From Arthrobacter sp. MN05-02 (lineage in GTDB: Bacteria > Actinomycetota > Actinomycetes > Actinomycetales > Micrococcaceae): a DNA stretch of 64,000 nt. The stretch lies in the NCBI GenBank assembly GCA_004001285.1, contig AP018697.1, positions 2,046,001 through 2,110,000 on the forward strand, read 5' to 3'. The notes below the pieces were generated by a model. It saw only the letters and a program-made list of their open reading frames with translations, ran no database searches and was not told the origin of the DNA. Positions 1 to 8,650 of the stretch are shown here, in pieces (the stretch's first letter is position 1; each line of letters begins with the position of its first letter). The translations under genes were made by a program, and so were the position numbers.

Positions 1-1
1 G

Positions 2-595
2 CCGCCCGGGGCTCCCCTGCGGATCCTGCACCTGGGCGCGGGAGCCCTGACCCTCGTCCGATACGTCCAGGCGACGCGTCCGGGATCCGTGCAGGTCGCC
101 GTCGACCTGGAAGCAGAACTGGTCGACTTCGTGCTCGATGCCATGCCGCTGGCGGACGGCACGGTGTGCGAGGTCGTCATCGGCGACGCCGCCGACGCCG
201 TGCTCGAGCAGCCGGATGCGGCCTTCGACGCCGTGGTGCTGGATATCTTCGCGGGGGCGGACGCCCCCGCCCATCTCACCGGTCCGGACTTCGCCGCGCA
301 CCTCCTGAGGGTCTGCGCCGACGACGGCGTGGTCCTCGTCAACGTCGGCGACGACCCGCCGCTCGCCTTCGCCCGCGCGCAGAGCAGGCAGCTCTCCGCC
401 CTGGCCACCGCAACGGCCGTCCTCACCGAAGCGGGCATGGTCGGCGGTGCGAGCGCCGGGAACGTCATCATCGCTGCACGCATGGCGCCGTGGCCGGAGT
501 CCTGGACGTCGGCCCTCCGTGCCGCGGGTCCGCACCCCGCCGCCGTCCTCGTCGACGCCGAGCGGGCGGCGTTCGAGCAGCCCGTGGGGCGGTAG
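2..595 (+). CDS. Spermidine synthase-like SAM-dependent methyltransferase (5' truncated)
   Basis: The reading frame is open from base 2 to the stop at 593-595, so the true start lies before the window. The fragment opens with a SAM-type glycine-rich motif (LRILHLGAGALTLVRY) followed by an acidic strand (VAVDLE). Further on it has AFDAVVLDIF, in the position of the spermidine-synthase aspartate loop, and VVLVNVGDD. This is the Rossmann core of the spermidine/spermine synthase superfamily. Actinobacteria carry several divergent members not proven to make polyamines, so the substrate is open. The GTG at 89 is internal to the motif region and is not the start. The next gene is about 165 bp downstream. 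Confidence 0.8.
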   Translation, partial: PPGAPLRILHLGAGALTLVRYVQATRPGSVQVAVDLEAELVDFVLDAMPLADGTVCEVVIGDAADAVLEQPDAAFDAVVLDIFAGADAPAHLTGPDFAAHLLRVCADDGVVLVNVGDDPPLAFARAQSRQLSALATATAVLTEAGMVGGASAGNVIIAARMAPWPESWTSALRAAGPHPAAVLVDAERAAFEQPVGR

Positions 596-760
596 CTCCG
601 CCCCCGCCACCGACAGGCCGCGATGTACAGCACGCCACGGGTCGCAGGGCGCGGCGCTTGTCAAGCAGGATTCTTCCTCGCCCAGGTCTGACGGCTCCTC
701 CTAGCCTTAAAGGGCTTGAGCAGCCGGGCATCGAGGACCGCTCTTCGGAGGACCTGGACC

Positions 761-1108
761 ATGAGCCACAAATTGCGAATTACCGTCCGCCTGGACATCG
801 ATCTCCGCTGGGCACGCATGGATGTGCGAGGGTGCCTGACGGAGGAGAACTGCCGGGCACTCCTGCCGATCGTCCGCCGTAGCTTCCGCATCCTGCAGGA
901 GCCGAACGTCGTGATCGATGCGAGCAGCGCGCAGCACATCGAGATCGCGGGGATCGACGCCCTCGAACGCCTCGGGATCAGCGGTCTGGAAACCCACCCC
1001 GTCGTCGGCGATTCCCCCGGCACGTGCTCGCTGATCGTGCCCGATGTCCTCCCCTCGTGCCCGGCCCGGTTCCCGCGCCCGCACGGGAGCCACCGCTTCG
1101 CCGCATGA
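761..1108 (+). CDS. Small hypothetical protein, STAS-like
   Basis: A 115-residue protein. I chose the ATG at 761 because a CGGAGGA ribosome site lies just upstream (about 746-752); an in-frame upstream start at 716 has no such site. The pattern of a short strand (ARMDVRGCLTEENC), helix, then VVIDASSAQHIEIAGIDALERL resembles a STAS domain (anti-sigma-factor antagonist fold), where a strand-Asp-Ser stretch precedes the partner-binding helix. That match is only by eye. The C-terminus is Pro/Arg/His rich. It lies 33 bp upstream of ctaD on the same strand and may be co-transcribed with it. Confidence 0.55.
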   Translation: MSHKLRITVRLDIDLRWARMDVRGCLTEENCRALLPIVRRSFRILQEPNVVIDASSAQHIEIAGIDALERLGISGLETHPVVGDSPGTCSLIVPDVLPSCPARFPRPHGSHRFAA

Positions 1109-1141
1109 ACCTCCCCCACCCCTACCCGGCAGGAGCGGACC

Positions 1142-2869
1142 GTGACCGCTGAATACGCAGATTCGACCCTCGCAGCGAAGCCGGCGGCCGTGCCGGGCAG
1201 CCGGACGAAGGGCCGGATCATCGTGGAGTGGATCACGACGACGGACCACAAGACGATCGGCTACCTGTACATCATCACGTCCTTCGTCTGGTTCTGCCTC
1301 AGCGGGGTCGAGGCGCTCCTGATCCGGGCGGAACTCTTCGCGCCGGGGATGCAGATCCTGCAGACGAAGGAGCAGTACAACCAGCTGTTCACGATGCACG
1401 GGACGATCATGCTGCTCCTCTTCGCGACACCGCTCTTCGCGGGCTTCGCGAACGTCATCATGCCGCTGCAGATCGGTGCACCCGATGTCGCCTTCCCGCG
1501 GCTGAACGCCCTCGCGTACTGGTTCTACCTGTTCGGCGGGATGATCGTCGGCCTGGGCATCTTCACCCCGCAGGGCAGCGCCGCGTTCGGCTGGACCTCC
1601 TATCCACCCCTCGCGAACGTCAGCTTCTCCCCCAGCATCGGCGGGGACCTGTGGGTGTTCGGGCTCGCCCTGACCGGCTTCGGAACCATCCTCGGCTCCG
1701 TCAACTTCATCACCACGATCATCTGCATGCGCGCCCCCGGCATGACCATGTGGCGCATGCCGATCTTCACCTGGAACACTCTGGCGACGTCGGTCCTGGT
1801 CCTCATGGCGTTCCCCGTCCTCGCCGCAGCACTGTTCGCACTCGGCGCGGACCGGCGCTTCGGAGCCCACATCTTCGACCCGGAGAACGGCGGCGCCATC
1901 ATGTGGCAGCACCTGTTCTGGTTCTTCGGCCACCCCGAGGTGTACATCATCGCGCTGCCGTTCTTCGGCATCGTCACGGAGATCTTCCCGGTGTTCAGCC
2001 GCAAGCCGATCTTCGGCTACAAGGGCCTGGTCTACGCCACCTGGGCGATCGTCGCCTATTCGGTCACCGTCTGGGCGCACCACATGTACGTCACCGGCGC
2101 AGTCCTGCTGCCCTTCTTCGCGCTGTTCACGATGTTCATCGCGGTACCGACGGGAGTGAAGTTCTTCAACTGGATCGGCACCATGTGGCGCGGATCGCTG
2201 ACGTTCGAGACGCCGATGCTCTGGAGCCTCGGCTTCCTCGTGACCTTCCTCTTCGGCGGGCTGACGGGCGTGATCCTGGCCTCGCCGCCGCTGGACTTCC
2301 ACGTCTCGGACACCTATTTCGTCGTCGCCCACTTCCACTACGTGGTCTTCGGCACCGTCGTGTTCGCCATGTTCGCAGGTTTCTACTTCTGGTGGCCGAA
2401 GTTCACCGGGACCATGCTCAACGAGCGGTGGGGCAAGATCCACTTCTGGATGCTGTTCCTCGGCTTCCACGCCACGTTCCTGATCCAGCACTGGCTGGGT
2501 GTCGAGGGCATGCCGCGCCGCTACGCGGACTACCTGCCGGAGGACGGGTTCACGGGCATGCATCAGTTCTCCACCATCGGCTCGTTCCTCCTCGGCGCGT
2601 CCATGATCCCGTTCTTCTGGAACGTGTACATCACCTGGCGGAAGGGAAAGAAGGTCGACGTCGACGATCCATGGGGCTTCGGCGCCTCCCTGGAGTGGGC
2701 GACCTCGTGCCCGCCGCCGCGCCACAACTTCACCTCCATCCCCCGCATCCGCTCGGAGCGCCCCGCCCTCGACCTGCACCACCCCGAGCTGCAGCAGACC
2801 CACACACCCGATGACAACGCCGCGGGTCAGGCCCTGGGCTCGGCGGACCGGCAGGACCCCGACAAATGA
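1142..2869 (+). CDS. ctaD: Cytochrome c oxidase subunit I
   Basis: A 575-residue heme-copper oxidase catalytic subunit of the aa3 type. It reduces O2 to water and pumps protons in the cytoplasmic membrane. Visible landmarks are [14 protein letters not shown] at the N-terminus, the low-spin heme ligand region FTMHGTIM, the CuB/cross-link region [10 protein letters not shown] with the D-channel Glu, the HHMY pair, and HFHYVVFGT carrying the heme a3 and a ligands. The start is GTG with AGGAG at 1131-1135. Length fits the family. No ctaC, ctaE or ctaF lies beside it in the window, unlike the usual cta cluster, so it may be a second, stand-alone copy. It overlaps the next small gene by 4 bases (ATGA). 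Confidence 0.97.
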   Translation: MTAEYADSTLAAKPAAVPGSRTKGRIIVEWITTTDHKTIGYLYIITSFVWFCLSGVEALLIRAELFAPGMQILQTKEQYNQLFTMHGTIMLLLFATPLFAGFANVIMPLQIGAPDVAFPRLNALAYWFYLFGGMIVGLGIFTPQGSAAFGWTSYPPLANVSFSPSIGGDLWVFGLALTGFGTILGSVNFITTIICMRAPGMTMWRMPIFTWNTLATSVLVLMAFPVLAAALFALGADRRFGAHIFDPENGGAIMWQHLFWFFGHPEVYIIALPFFGIVTEIFPVFSRKPIFGYKGLVYATWAIVAYSVTVWAHHMYVTGAVLLPFFALFTMFIAVPTGVKFFNWIGTMWRGSLTFETPMLWSLGFLVTFLFGGLTGVILASPPLDFHVSDTYFVVAHFHYVVFGTVVFAMFAGFYFWWPKFTGTMLNERWGKIHFWMLFLGFHATFLIQHWLGVEGMPRRYADYLPEDGFTGMHQFSTIGSFLLGASMIPFFWNVYITWRKGKKVDVDDPWGFGASLEWATSCPPPRHNFTSIPRIRSERPALDLHHPELQQTHTPDDNAAGQALGSADRQDPDK

Positions 2870-3090
2870 GGCAGGTGGCCATGCAACCACCCGTGCGCCC
2901 CGCCGTCGTCGTGCTCGCCTGCACCGTGCTGGCCCTCGCCACCGCCGGGCTCGGGCTGCTCGTCACCTTCCACGGACTCGCGCCGTGGAACGGCGTGGCG
3001 GTCCTCCTGATCGCTCTGGCCGTGGCGACGGGTTGCTGTGGGATCGCGTACCTCCGCCGACGCAACCCCGCCCGGGTCCGTCTCCGCTGA
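2866..3090 (+). CDS. Small two-helix membrane protein
   Basis: A 74-residue protein whose ATG overlaps the ctaD stop (ATGA), which implies translational coupling. It has two hydrophobic stretches: residues about 14-34 ([20 protein letters not shown]) and about 41-60 ([20 protein letters not shown]). It ends in an Arg-rich tail. The layout fits a small accessory or assembly-type membrane protein made with ctaD, but I do not recognise the family. A second ATG at 2881 would give 69 residues. Confidence 0.6.
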   Translation: MRQVAMQPPVRPAVVVLACTVLALATAGLGLLVTFHGLAPWNGVAVLLIALAVATGCCGIAYLRRRNPARVRLR

Positions 3091-3117
3091 CGGGGTTCCC
3101 CGACCGGCCGCCTCCCC

Positions 3118-3145
3118 GTGGTCCCGTGCCCATCCACGGGACCAC
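3118..3145 (+). terminator. Hairpin after ctaD and its small partner
   Basis: A perfect 11-bp inverted repeat (GTGGTCCCGTG / CACGGGACCAC) with a 6-base loop starts about 28 bases after the stop of the small membrane gene. There is no U-tract, so this is a terminator-like stem typical of high-GC actinobacteria rather than a classical one. Confidence 0.5.
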
Positions 3146-3256
3146 CCCACGCGAAGTACAGGCACGGAAGCCGGCGTGCCGACGGTAGCCTGAGATGGAG
3201 CCGCTGAATCCTGCGCGGCTTCCACGACTGCGCGGAGCGACGGGAAGGAGGGAAGG

Positions 3257-3861
3257 TTGCCTGTATCGAGCCTGACCTACGTCCGGTCCGTGATCCTCGT
3301 CTCGCTGATCCTCTCGGTCTCCTCGGCGTCCCATGTCCTGGCGTCGGGACACCTGCCCGCCCCCGCGGGGTGATGCTGCTGCTCGGAGTGCTCCTCCTCG
3401 CGCCCGCGACGCTGCTCGCCCGCCGGACGCTCTCCTTCCGGCCTGCCCTCCTGGCGATGGGAACCGGGCAGTTCCTGCTCCACCATGTCTTCGCGCTGGT
3501 CTCCGTCCCGGCGGTCTGCCAGAGCTCCTCGGCGATGCCGGATCACCACGCCGCCTTCGAGCTCGCCTGCTCGGCGGTGGCGCCGAGCGGGATGGCCGGT
3601 GCGGCAGGCACTCCCGCCATGGTCCTCCTGCACGCGATCGCCACTGTGATCCTGGCTGTCGCGGTGGCGCGGAGCGACCGGGCGGTCACGCTCCTCCTGG
3701 CCTGGCTGCGGCCCCTGCTGGCCCTGCCCTCTCTCACTCCCCCGGTACCGGCCACGCCCCGTGCCGTGACCGACGTGCCGCGTCCCGTCGCGCCGCTGTC
3801 CGTGCATGCCGCCGTGCCGACCCTGCGCGGTCCGCCGCCTCAGCCGCTGCTGCCCGCCTGA
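3257..3861 (+). pseudogene. Hypothetical membrane protein, apparently split by a one-base frameshift
   Basis: A TTG start at 3257 (GGGAAGG just upstream) opens a frame reading LTYVRSVILVSLILSVSSASHVLASGHLPAPAG, which stops at 3371-3373. The next frame picks up at 3370 with VMLLLGVLLLAPATLLARRTL and runs to 3861. Joined at the GGGG run (3367-3370), the two make one plausible protein of about 200 residues: an N-terminal membrane helix, more hydrophobic helices, a His/Met-containing middle (LLHHVF, MPDHHAAF) and a Pro-rich tail. Either one base is missing, or translation slips back one base on GGG, or the second part is read alone from GTG 3370. It sits just upstream of ycnI, so a metal-related role is possible but unproven. 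Confidence 0.6.
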
Positions 3862-3928
3862 TCCGGCCCCCCTGACAGGGACCGGGGTACGTCGGCGGGC
3901 CTTCCCGATGCACCCTTCCCGATCCCCC

Positions 3929-3968
3929 GCTGCTCCACGCGATCCCGCTGTCGCGGACGTGGAGCAGC
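3929..3968 (+). repeat. Long inverted repeat upstream of ycnI
   Basis: A perfect 11-bp inverted repeat (GCTGCTCCACG at 3929-3939, CGTGGAGCAGC at 3958-3968). The 18-base interior can pair further (CGCGA / TCGCG). It ends 19 bases before the ycnI ATG and could end the upstream transcript, form a 5' leader structure or be an operator. Confidence 0.5.
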
Positions 3969-3987
3969 ATCCCCGAAAGGCATCTCC

Positions 3988-4756
3988 ATGACTTCCCACC
4001 CCAGGCACACCCTCACCACCGGAGCCGTCGCCCTCACCACTGCCGGCCTGATGGCCCCTCGGCCTCGGCGCGGCGAGCGCCCACGTGACCGTGGCACCGG
4101 CCTCCACCACGGAGAACGGCTATTCACAGCTGACCTTCAGCGTCCCCAACGAGTCGGAGACCGCGGCGACCAACAAGCTCGAGGTGCAACTGCCCACCGA
4201 TGAGCCCTTCACGTCCGTCCGCGTCAAGCCGGTCGAGGGGTGGACGGCCGAGGTGGTGACCGGTGCCCTGCCGGAACCGGTGACCACCTCCGACGGCGCG
4301 ACCATCACGGAGGCGCCCCTGTCCGTCGTCTGGACGGCGGAGGCAGGTGCCGAGATCTCGCAGCAGGAGTACCAGACGTTCTCGATCTCGGTGGGACGCC
4401 TGCCCGAGGCGGGATCGACGGTGATGCTCCCGGCCTCCCAGTCCTACACGGACGGTGAGGTGGTCGCATGGGACCAGGAGACCGTCGAAGGCGCCGAGGA
4501 ACCCGAGAAGCCGGCGCCCTCGTTCGTGACCACAGCCGCCGTCGAGGGGGACGCCCACGGCGGCTCCCACAACGCGGCCGACGCGGCCGACGCCGAGGCG
4601 ACTCCGGAGGCGTCCGCGGAGGCGATCGACGCGGAGCAGACGGCGTCCAGCACCTCGGGGTCGACCTCGGCCGTCGGCTGGGCGGGCCTTGTCGCCGGCC
4701 TGCTCGGACTCGCCGCCGGCGTGACCGCCCTGCTGAGGACACGACGCCGGGCCTAG
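3988..4756 (+). pseudogene. YcnI-like (DUF1775) protein, frameshifted in the signal peptide
   Basis: The ATG at 3988 starts a signal peptide (TLTTGAVALTTAGLMA), but an extra C in the CCCC run at 4055-4058 breaks the frame. Removing one base restores LGLGAASAHVTVAPASTT, a perfect AxA cleavage site with the mature protein beginning at His. In YcnI proteins that N-terminal His is the copper(II) ligand. The DUF1775 domain follows (YSQLTFSVPNESE, VVWTAEAGAEISQQEY), then an acidic Ala/Glu/Asp linker, a membrane helix (VGWAGLVAGLLGLAAGVTAL) and an RTRRRA tail. The corrected length is 255 residues. As written, only the fragment from GTG 4085 is in frame. No copC or copD is adjacent. Confidence 0.8.
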
Positions 4757-4766
4757 CCCTCCATGG

Positions 4767-4806
4767 CAGAAGGCACCGTGCCGGGTAACCGGCACGGTGC
4801 CTTCTG
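4767..4806. terminator. Bidirectional terminator between ycnI and rsmD
   Basis: A perfect 18-bp stem (4767-4784 pairs with 4789-4806) with a 4-base GTAA loop lies between two convergent genes, 11 bases after the ycnI stop. The arms begin CAGAAGG and end CCTTCTG, giving short A/T edges on both sides. Confidence 0.85.
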
Positions 4807-4821
4807 CGTCCGGGACACCTG

Positions 4822-5442
4822 CTAGTCGGCGGAGGCCTCCTCGACGGAGCCGACAGCCGGATCCTCGTTGGACGCCACGGCGGGCTCCAGGAACCACAGG
4901 CGTGTCTCTCCGTACTTCTTGTCCGAGAATCGTTCGAGCCACGCGGGCCACGCCGGTTCCGGTGTCCGCGCCGATCTCTCGACGACGACGACGGCACCCT
5001 CCGACAGGCGGGTCTCGAGGGCCGCGAGGACGGCGAGCACGCCGTCCTCGCGCACCGTGTAGGGCGGATCCATCAGGACGAGATCCCAGGTCAGTTCGGG
5101 GGCCACACGATCGAGGTACGTCTCGACCTTCGTGCGGTGCACGCGGACGGCCGTCCAGCCGAGGACGCGGTTCACGAGGTCGGCGTTCCGCTGGGCGACG
5201 GCGGCGGCCCGGTCGGCGGATTCGACCAGGTCCACGGAGGCGGCGCCGCGGCTCGCACTCTCCACCCCGAGCGAGCCCGAGCCGGCATAGAGGTCGAGGA
5301 CGTGCGCGCCGTGCACCACGCCGTAGGACTCGAGGCTCGAGAACAGTGCTTCCTTCACGCGGTCCGTCGTCGGCCGCGTGCCGTTTCCGTCGACGCTGGT
5401 GAGCGTCGTGCCGCCTGCGGCTCCTGAGATGATGCGCGTCAT
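4822..5442 (-). CDS. rsmD: 16S rRNA (guanine(966)-N2)-methyltransferase
   Basis: A 206-residue SAM methyltransferase that methylates G966 of 16S rRNA on 30S subunits. Visible are the N-terminal MTRIISGAAGG, the target-recognition segment RPTTDRVKEALFSSL, SAM motif I (VLDLYAGSGSLGVESASRGA) and the catalytic DPPY within LVLMDPPYTV. Length is typical. In many actinobacteria rsmD directly follows recG; here the molybdate genes lie between them. It begins 45 bp after the modC stop and probably ends the same transcript, closing at the terminator at 4767-4806. Confidence 0.95.
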   Translation of the reverse strand: MTRIISGAAGGTTLTSVDGNGTRPTTDRVKEALFSSLESYGVVHGAHVLDLYAGSGSLGVESASRGAASVDLVESADRAAAVAQRNADLVNRVLGWTAVRVHRTKVETYLDRVAPELTWDLVLMDPPYTVREDGVLAVLAALETRLSEGAVVVVERSARTPEPAWPAWLERFSDKKYGETRLWFLEPAVASNEDPAVGSVEEASAD

Positions 5443-5487
5443 GCCTCCGACTCTATCGCCGGTCGGGGCACGGCGCGGACCGCCGTC

Positions 5488-6531
5488 CTACACCGGATAG
5501 ACGGTTGCGTCCTCGTGCCGGAAGCCGAGGAACACCGGCGCGCCGGGGGCCATGCCGAGTGCCACGACGGCGGCGGGGGCGACGTCGGCCGCCAGGCCTG
5601 CGGCGTGGACCCGGACGTGGTCGCCGCGGTGTTCGACGTCGTCGATCTCTGCTCCGATGGAGCTGAAGCCCTGCCCATTCTCCGCCCTGCGGGACACGGC
5701 CACATCCGCCGGACGGACCGTGAGGGCGAGGCGCGCCCCGACCGGTGCGGGCTCGGCCAGCGGCACCTCCAGCCCGTTGGCCGCCCTGAATCCCGCCGGA
5801 GTGGCCCGTCCGTCCACGAGGTTCAGTCCGGCCAACCGGGCACCGAAGGGCGTGACGGGTCGGGTCAGCACGTGTGCCGTGGCGCCGGCTTCGACGATCC
5901 TGCCGTCCTCCAGGATGAGCACGCGGTCGGCGAGCAAGAATGCGTCGAGCGGATCGTGGGTCACGATGATCGCGGAGCGGTCCGCGAGGACGTCCCGCAG
6001 GAGGGTGCGGAGGGCGGGGGCCACGGTGACGTCGAGGGCGGCGAGTGGCTCGTCGAGCAGCAGGAGCGACGGATCGGCGGCGAGCGCTCGCGCGACGGCC
6101 ACGCGTTGTGCCTGTCCGCCGGACAGCTGGGACGGCCTGCGGGCGGCGAGCTCACCCACCCCGACGCGGTCGAGCCAGTTCCGGGCCGTGGACCGGGCGG
6201 CCGCCCGGTGCTGCCCGCGGCTCCGCGGACCGAAGGCCACGTTCTCGAGCGCCGTGAGGTGGGGGAACAGCAGGGCCTCCTGCGCGAGGAGCGAGACGCC
6301 GCGGTGGCGGGGTTCGGTGAGGACGCTCCGGCCGGCGGTGACGTCGAACAGGAGCCGGCCATCGAGGTCCGCGCGGCCCTCCGTCGGCGCCAGGAGCCCC
6401 GCGACGAGCGTGAGCAGCGTCGATTTCCCCGCCCCGTTGGGGCCGAGGACGGCGAGGGTCTCCCCCGGGGCGAGGTCGAAGGCGACGTCGAAACCCCGCT
6501 CCGGGAGCGTGGCCCGGAAGGTGAGGCTCAT
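5488..6531 (-). CDS. modC: Molybdate ABC transporter ATP-binding protein
   Basis: A 347-residue ATPase. Walker A is GPNGAGKST (about residues 30-38), the ABC signature [15 protein letters not shown] is near 134, Walker [13 protein letters not shown] is near 155, and the switch His is in [10 protein letters not shown]. The C-terminal third ([12 protein letters not shown] to [15 protein letters not shown]) is the TOBE/Mop-type domain of the ModC/CysA/PotA group. Molybdate specificity comes from the adjacent modA, modB and Mop-type regulator. It overlaps modB by 4 bases (ATGA). Confidence 0.92.
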   Translation of the reverse strand: MSLTFRATLPERGFDVAFDLAPGETLAVLGPNGAGKSTLLTLVAGLLAPTEGRADLDGRLLFDVTAGRSVLTEPRHRGVSLLAQEALLFPHLTALENVAFGPRSRGQHRAAARSTARNWLDRVGVGELAARRPSQLSGGQAQRVAVARALAADPSLLLLDEPLAALDVTVAPALRTLLRDVLADRSAIIVTHDPLDAFLLADRVLILEDGRIVEAGATAHVLTRPVTPFGARLAGLNLVDGRATPAGFRAANGLEVPLAEPAPVGARLALTVRPADVAVSRRAENGQGFSSIGAEIDDVEHRGDHVRVHAAGLAADVAPAAVVALGMAPGAPVFLGFRHEDATVYPV

Positions 6532-7373
6532 GGCCGTACCGTGGCCGGCGCGCGGAGCGGCAACGGTCCCGCCGCTCCGTCGAGGGGCCGCACCCGATGG
6601 GCGACACCCACCACGGCGACGGCGACGAGCACGAGGATGAGGGAGAGCGCGACGGCGGCGTCGGGGTCCGTCTCACGCTGCAGGTAGACCTCCAGGGGCA
6701 GGGTCCTCGTGGTGCCCTGGAGGCTGCCCGCGAAGGTCAGCGTCGCTCCGAACTCCCCGAGCGCCCGGGCGAAGGACAGCACGGAGCCCGAGACCAGCGC
6801 GGGCAGAACGAGGGGAAGCGTGATCCGCCGCAGCACCGTCCAGCGCCCGGCGCCCAAGGTGGCTCCGACTGCTTCGTAGCGCGTGCCGACCGAGCGGAGC
6901 GCCCCCTCGAGGCTGAGGACGAGGAACGGCAGGGCCACGAAGGCCTGCGACATCACGACCGCCGTCGTCGAGAAGGCGATGTCGATCCCGAGGACGTCCA
7001 GGCTGCTTCCCAGCAGCCCGCGCCGGCCGAAGGTGTACAGCAGGGCGATGCCGCCGACCACCGGTGGGAGGACCAGGGGCAGCAGCACGAGGGACCGGAG
7101 AACCTGCTGTCCGCGGAACGAGGTCCGGGCGAGGACGAGTGCCATCGGCACGCCGAACACGACGCACAGGGCCGTCGCGGTGAGGGAGGTCCGCAGGCTG
7201 AGCAGCAGGGCGGCCTGCGCGCCCTCGGAGGTGACGAGGGGGATGAACCGGGGCCAGTCGACCCGGAGCGCCATGGCCGCGAGCGGGACGACGACGAACA
7301 GACCGCCCACGACGGCGATCAGCACCACCCAGCGGGGAAGGGCCGCCGTGGTCCTCACCGCCGAGCCTCCCAC
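6528..7373 (-). CDS. modB: Molybdate ABC transporter permease
   Basis: A 281-residue inner-membrane permease with about six hydrophobic segments, starting with [20 protein letters not shown]. The cytoplasmic EAA loop is seen as [22 protein letters not shown], with the conserved Gly that couples to the ATPase. LARTSFRGQ and [20 protein letters not shown] are typical of ModB/CysT proteins. The start may be at 7373 or at GTG 7358. It lies 18 bp after modA and overlaps modC by 4 bases, a tight operon. Confidence 0.92.
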   Translation of the reverse strand: MGGSAVRTTAALPRWVVLIAVVGGLFVVVPLAAMALRVDWPRFIPLVTSEGAQAALLLSLRTSLTATALCVVFGVPMALVLARTSFRGQQVLRSLVLLPLVLPPVVGGIALLYTFGRRGLLGSSLDVLGIDIAFSTTAVVMSQAFVALPFLVLSLEGALRSVGTRYEAVGATLGAGRWTVLRRITLPLVLPALVSGSVLSFARALGEFGATLTFAGSLQGTTRTLPLEVYLQRETDPDAAVALSLILVLVAVAVVGVAHRVRPLDGAAGPLPLRAPATVRP

Positions 7374-7391
7374 GGATGCACCGGCTGCAGG

Positions 7392-8207
7392 TCAGGGCGC
7401 ACCGAAACCCGCTGCCCCGAGGACGGCCCGCCCGTCCGGTCCGGCCACGAAGTCGACGAACGCCTGCGCCGTCGCAGGGTCGGCCGCGTCGGAGAGGGCC
7501 GCGACGGGATAGGTGTTGGCGGCATCGGCGGCCTCGGGGACCTCGATGCCGAGGACCGCCTCCCCTGCCGCCCGGATGTCGGTGCCGTAGACGAGGCCGG
7601 CGTCCGCCTCACCGGAGGACACCTTCCCGAGTACGTCCGTGACGGACGATTCCTCGCTGACGGGGTCCAGTTCGATGCCTGCGGCCTGCTCGATCCTCAC
7701 CGTCGCAGCTCCGCAGGGGACCTGCTCCGCGCAGACGACCGTCTTCACGCCCAGGCGGGCTGCGTCGGCGAGCGAGGCGATTCCGGCGGGGTTGTCGGGC
7801 GGAACGGCCAGCTGCAGCGTGTTCGTGGCGACGTCGACCGCCGTCCCGCGCAGCAGGCCCGCGGCCTCGACGCGCTCCATGCTCGCGGTGTCGGCCGGGG
7901 CGAAGACGTCCGCGGGAGCGCCCTCGATGATCTGCGTGACGAGGTCGGACGAACCGGCGACGTTGAGCCGGACGTCCGCGCCCGGGTGTGCCTCCTCGAA
8001 CCGCGCCGCGAGTTCGGTGAAGGACGCCCGGAGGGAGGCTGCGGCGAAGACCGTCACGCTGCCGTCGACCGGCACCCCGGCATCCCCGGTGGGCGGGCCG
8101 GACGTGCCGCAGGCAGCGGTGAACAGGACGACGGCGGCCGGCACGACGGCGGCTCGGGCCACGGATCGCGGGGCACCGCGTCGACGCGGGGTCGGTCGCG
8201 GCGTCAT
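7392..8207 (-). CDS. modA: Molybdate-binding lipoprotein
   Basis: A 271-residue periplasmic-type binding protein anchored as a lipoprotein. An Arg-rich N-terminus is followed by the hydrophobic stretch VVPAAVVLFTAAC, whose lipobox Cys is the anchor. The mature part starts with the ModA hallmark VTVFAAASLRASFTELAARF and carries AGSSDLVTQIIEGAPADVFAPAD, the oxyanion-binding region, and later SGEADAGLVYGTD. The ATG at 8207 shares one base with the stop of the regulator gene (TGATG), which fits translational coupling; the longer open frame upstream is antisense noise. Confidence 0.93.
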   Translation of the reverse strand: MTPRPTPRRRGAPRSVARAAVVPAAVVLFTAACGTSGPPTGDAGVPVDGSVTVFAAASLRASFTELAARFEEAHPGADVRLNVAGSSDLVTQIIEGAPADVFAPADTASMERVEAAGLLRGTAVDVATNTLQLAVPPDNPAGIASLADAARLGVKTVVCAEQVPCGAATVRIEQAAGIELDPVSEESSVTDVLGKVSSGEADAGLVYGTDIRAAGEAVLGIEVPEAADAANTYPVAALSDAADPATAQAFVDFVAGPDGRAVLGAAGFGAP

Positions 8208-8611
8208 CAGGCCTTCCCGCCTGGGGTCTCGATGATCACGGTGGTCGCCTTGACCACGGCGACGGCGATGGAGCCCTGCTCCAGCCCGAGGTCGCGGACG
8301 GCCTCGCTGCTCATCAGCGACACCACGCGGTGCTGCCCGCACTGGAGCTCCACCTGCGCCATGACGGTGTCCAGGACGATATCGGTGACGATGCCGACGA
8401 AACGGTTGCGGGCGGAACGCCCGATGTCCGAGGTGTCCCCCGGCAGGACGGCGTTCCGGCGCGCGAGCCGGGCCAGTTCCAGCGCGTCGACCACGGCCCT
8501 GCCCGATGGGTCCCGGGCGCTTCCGAGGATGCCGCCGTCGATCCAGCGGCGCACGGTGTCGTCGCTGACGCCCAGGAAGCGCGCGGCATCACCGATCCGT
8601 ATCTGCGTCAT
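8207..8611 (-). CDS. Molybdate-responsive regulator: MerR-like HTH plus Mop domain
   Basis: A 134-residue two-domain protein. Residues 1-60 read as an excisionase/MerR-type winged helix (IRIGDAARFLGVSDDTVRRWIDGGIL). Residues about 65-134 match a molybdate-binding Mop/TOBE domain (RNRFVGIVTDIVLDTVMAQVELQCG ending AVVKATTVIIE). It is first in the mod operon, so it likely senses molybdate and controls uptake. This architecture is a known actinobacterial alternative to ModE (family knowledge). A perfect palindrome lies directly upstream of its start. Confidence 0.85.
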   Translation of the reverse strand: MTQIRIGDAARFLGVSDDTVRRWIDGGILGSARDPSGRAVVDALELARLARRNAVLPGDTSDIGRSARNRFVGIVTDIVLDTVMAQVELQCGQHRVVSLMSSEAVRDLGLEQGSIAVAVVKATTVIIETPGGKA

Positions 8612-8614
8612 GCA

Positions 8615-8631
8615 GAGGATGCTACATCCTC
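8615..8631. promoter_or_regulatory. Candidate operator at the mod operon start
   Basis: A perfect inverted repeat, GAGGATG-CTA-CATCCTC, lies 3 bases upstream of the regulator's ATG on the minus strand and covers the ribosome-binding region. It is the only clear symmetric site in the 39-bp gap after recG, which makes it a candidate autoregulatory site. A translation-blocking hairpin is the alternative. Confidence 0.5.
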
Positions 8632-8650
8632 AGCTGCGGAGACGAGGCAC

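Noticed and set aside
707..2890. A 727-codon open frame on the minus strand opposite ctaD
   Set aside because: It is Glu/Asp/Arg/His-rich with no domain; ctaD on the plus strand has clear motifs. Long antisense frames are common in high-GC genes.
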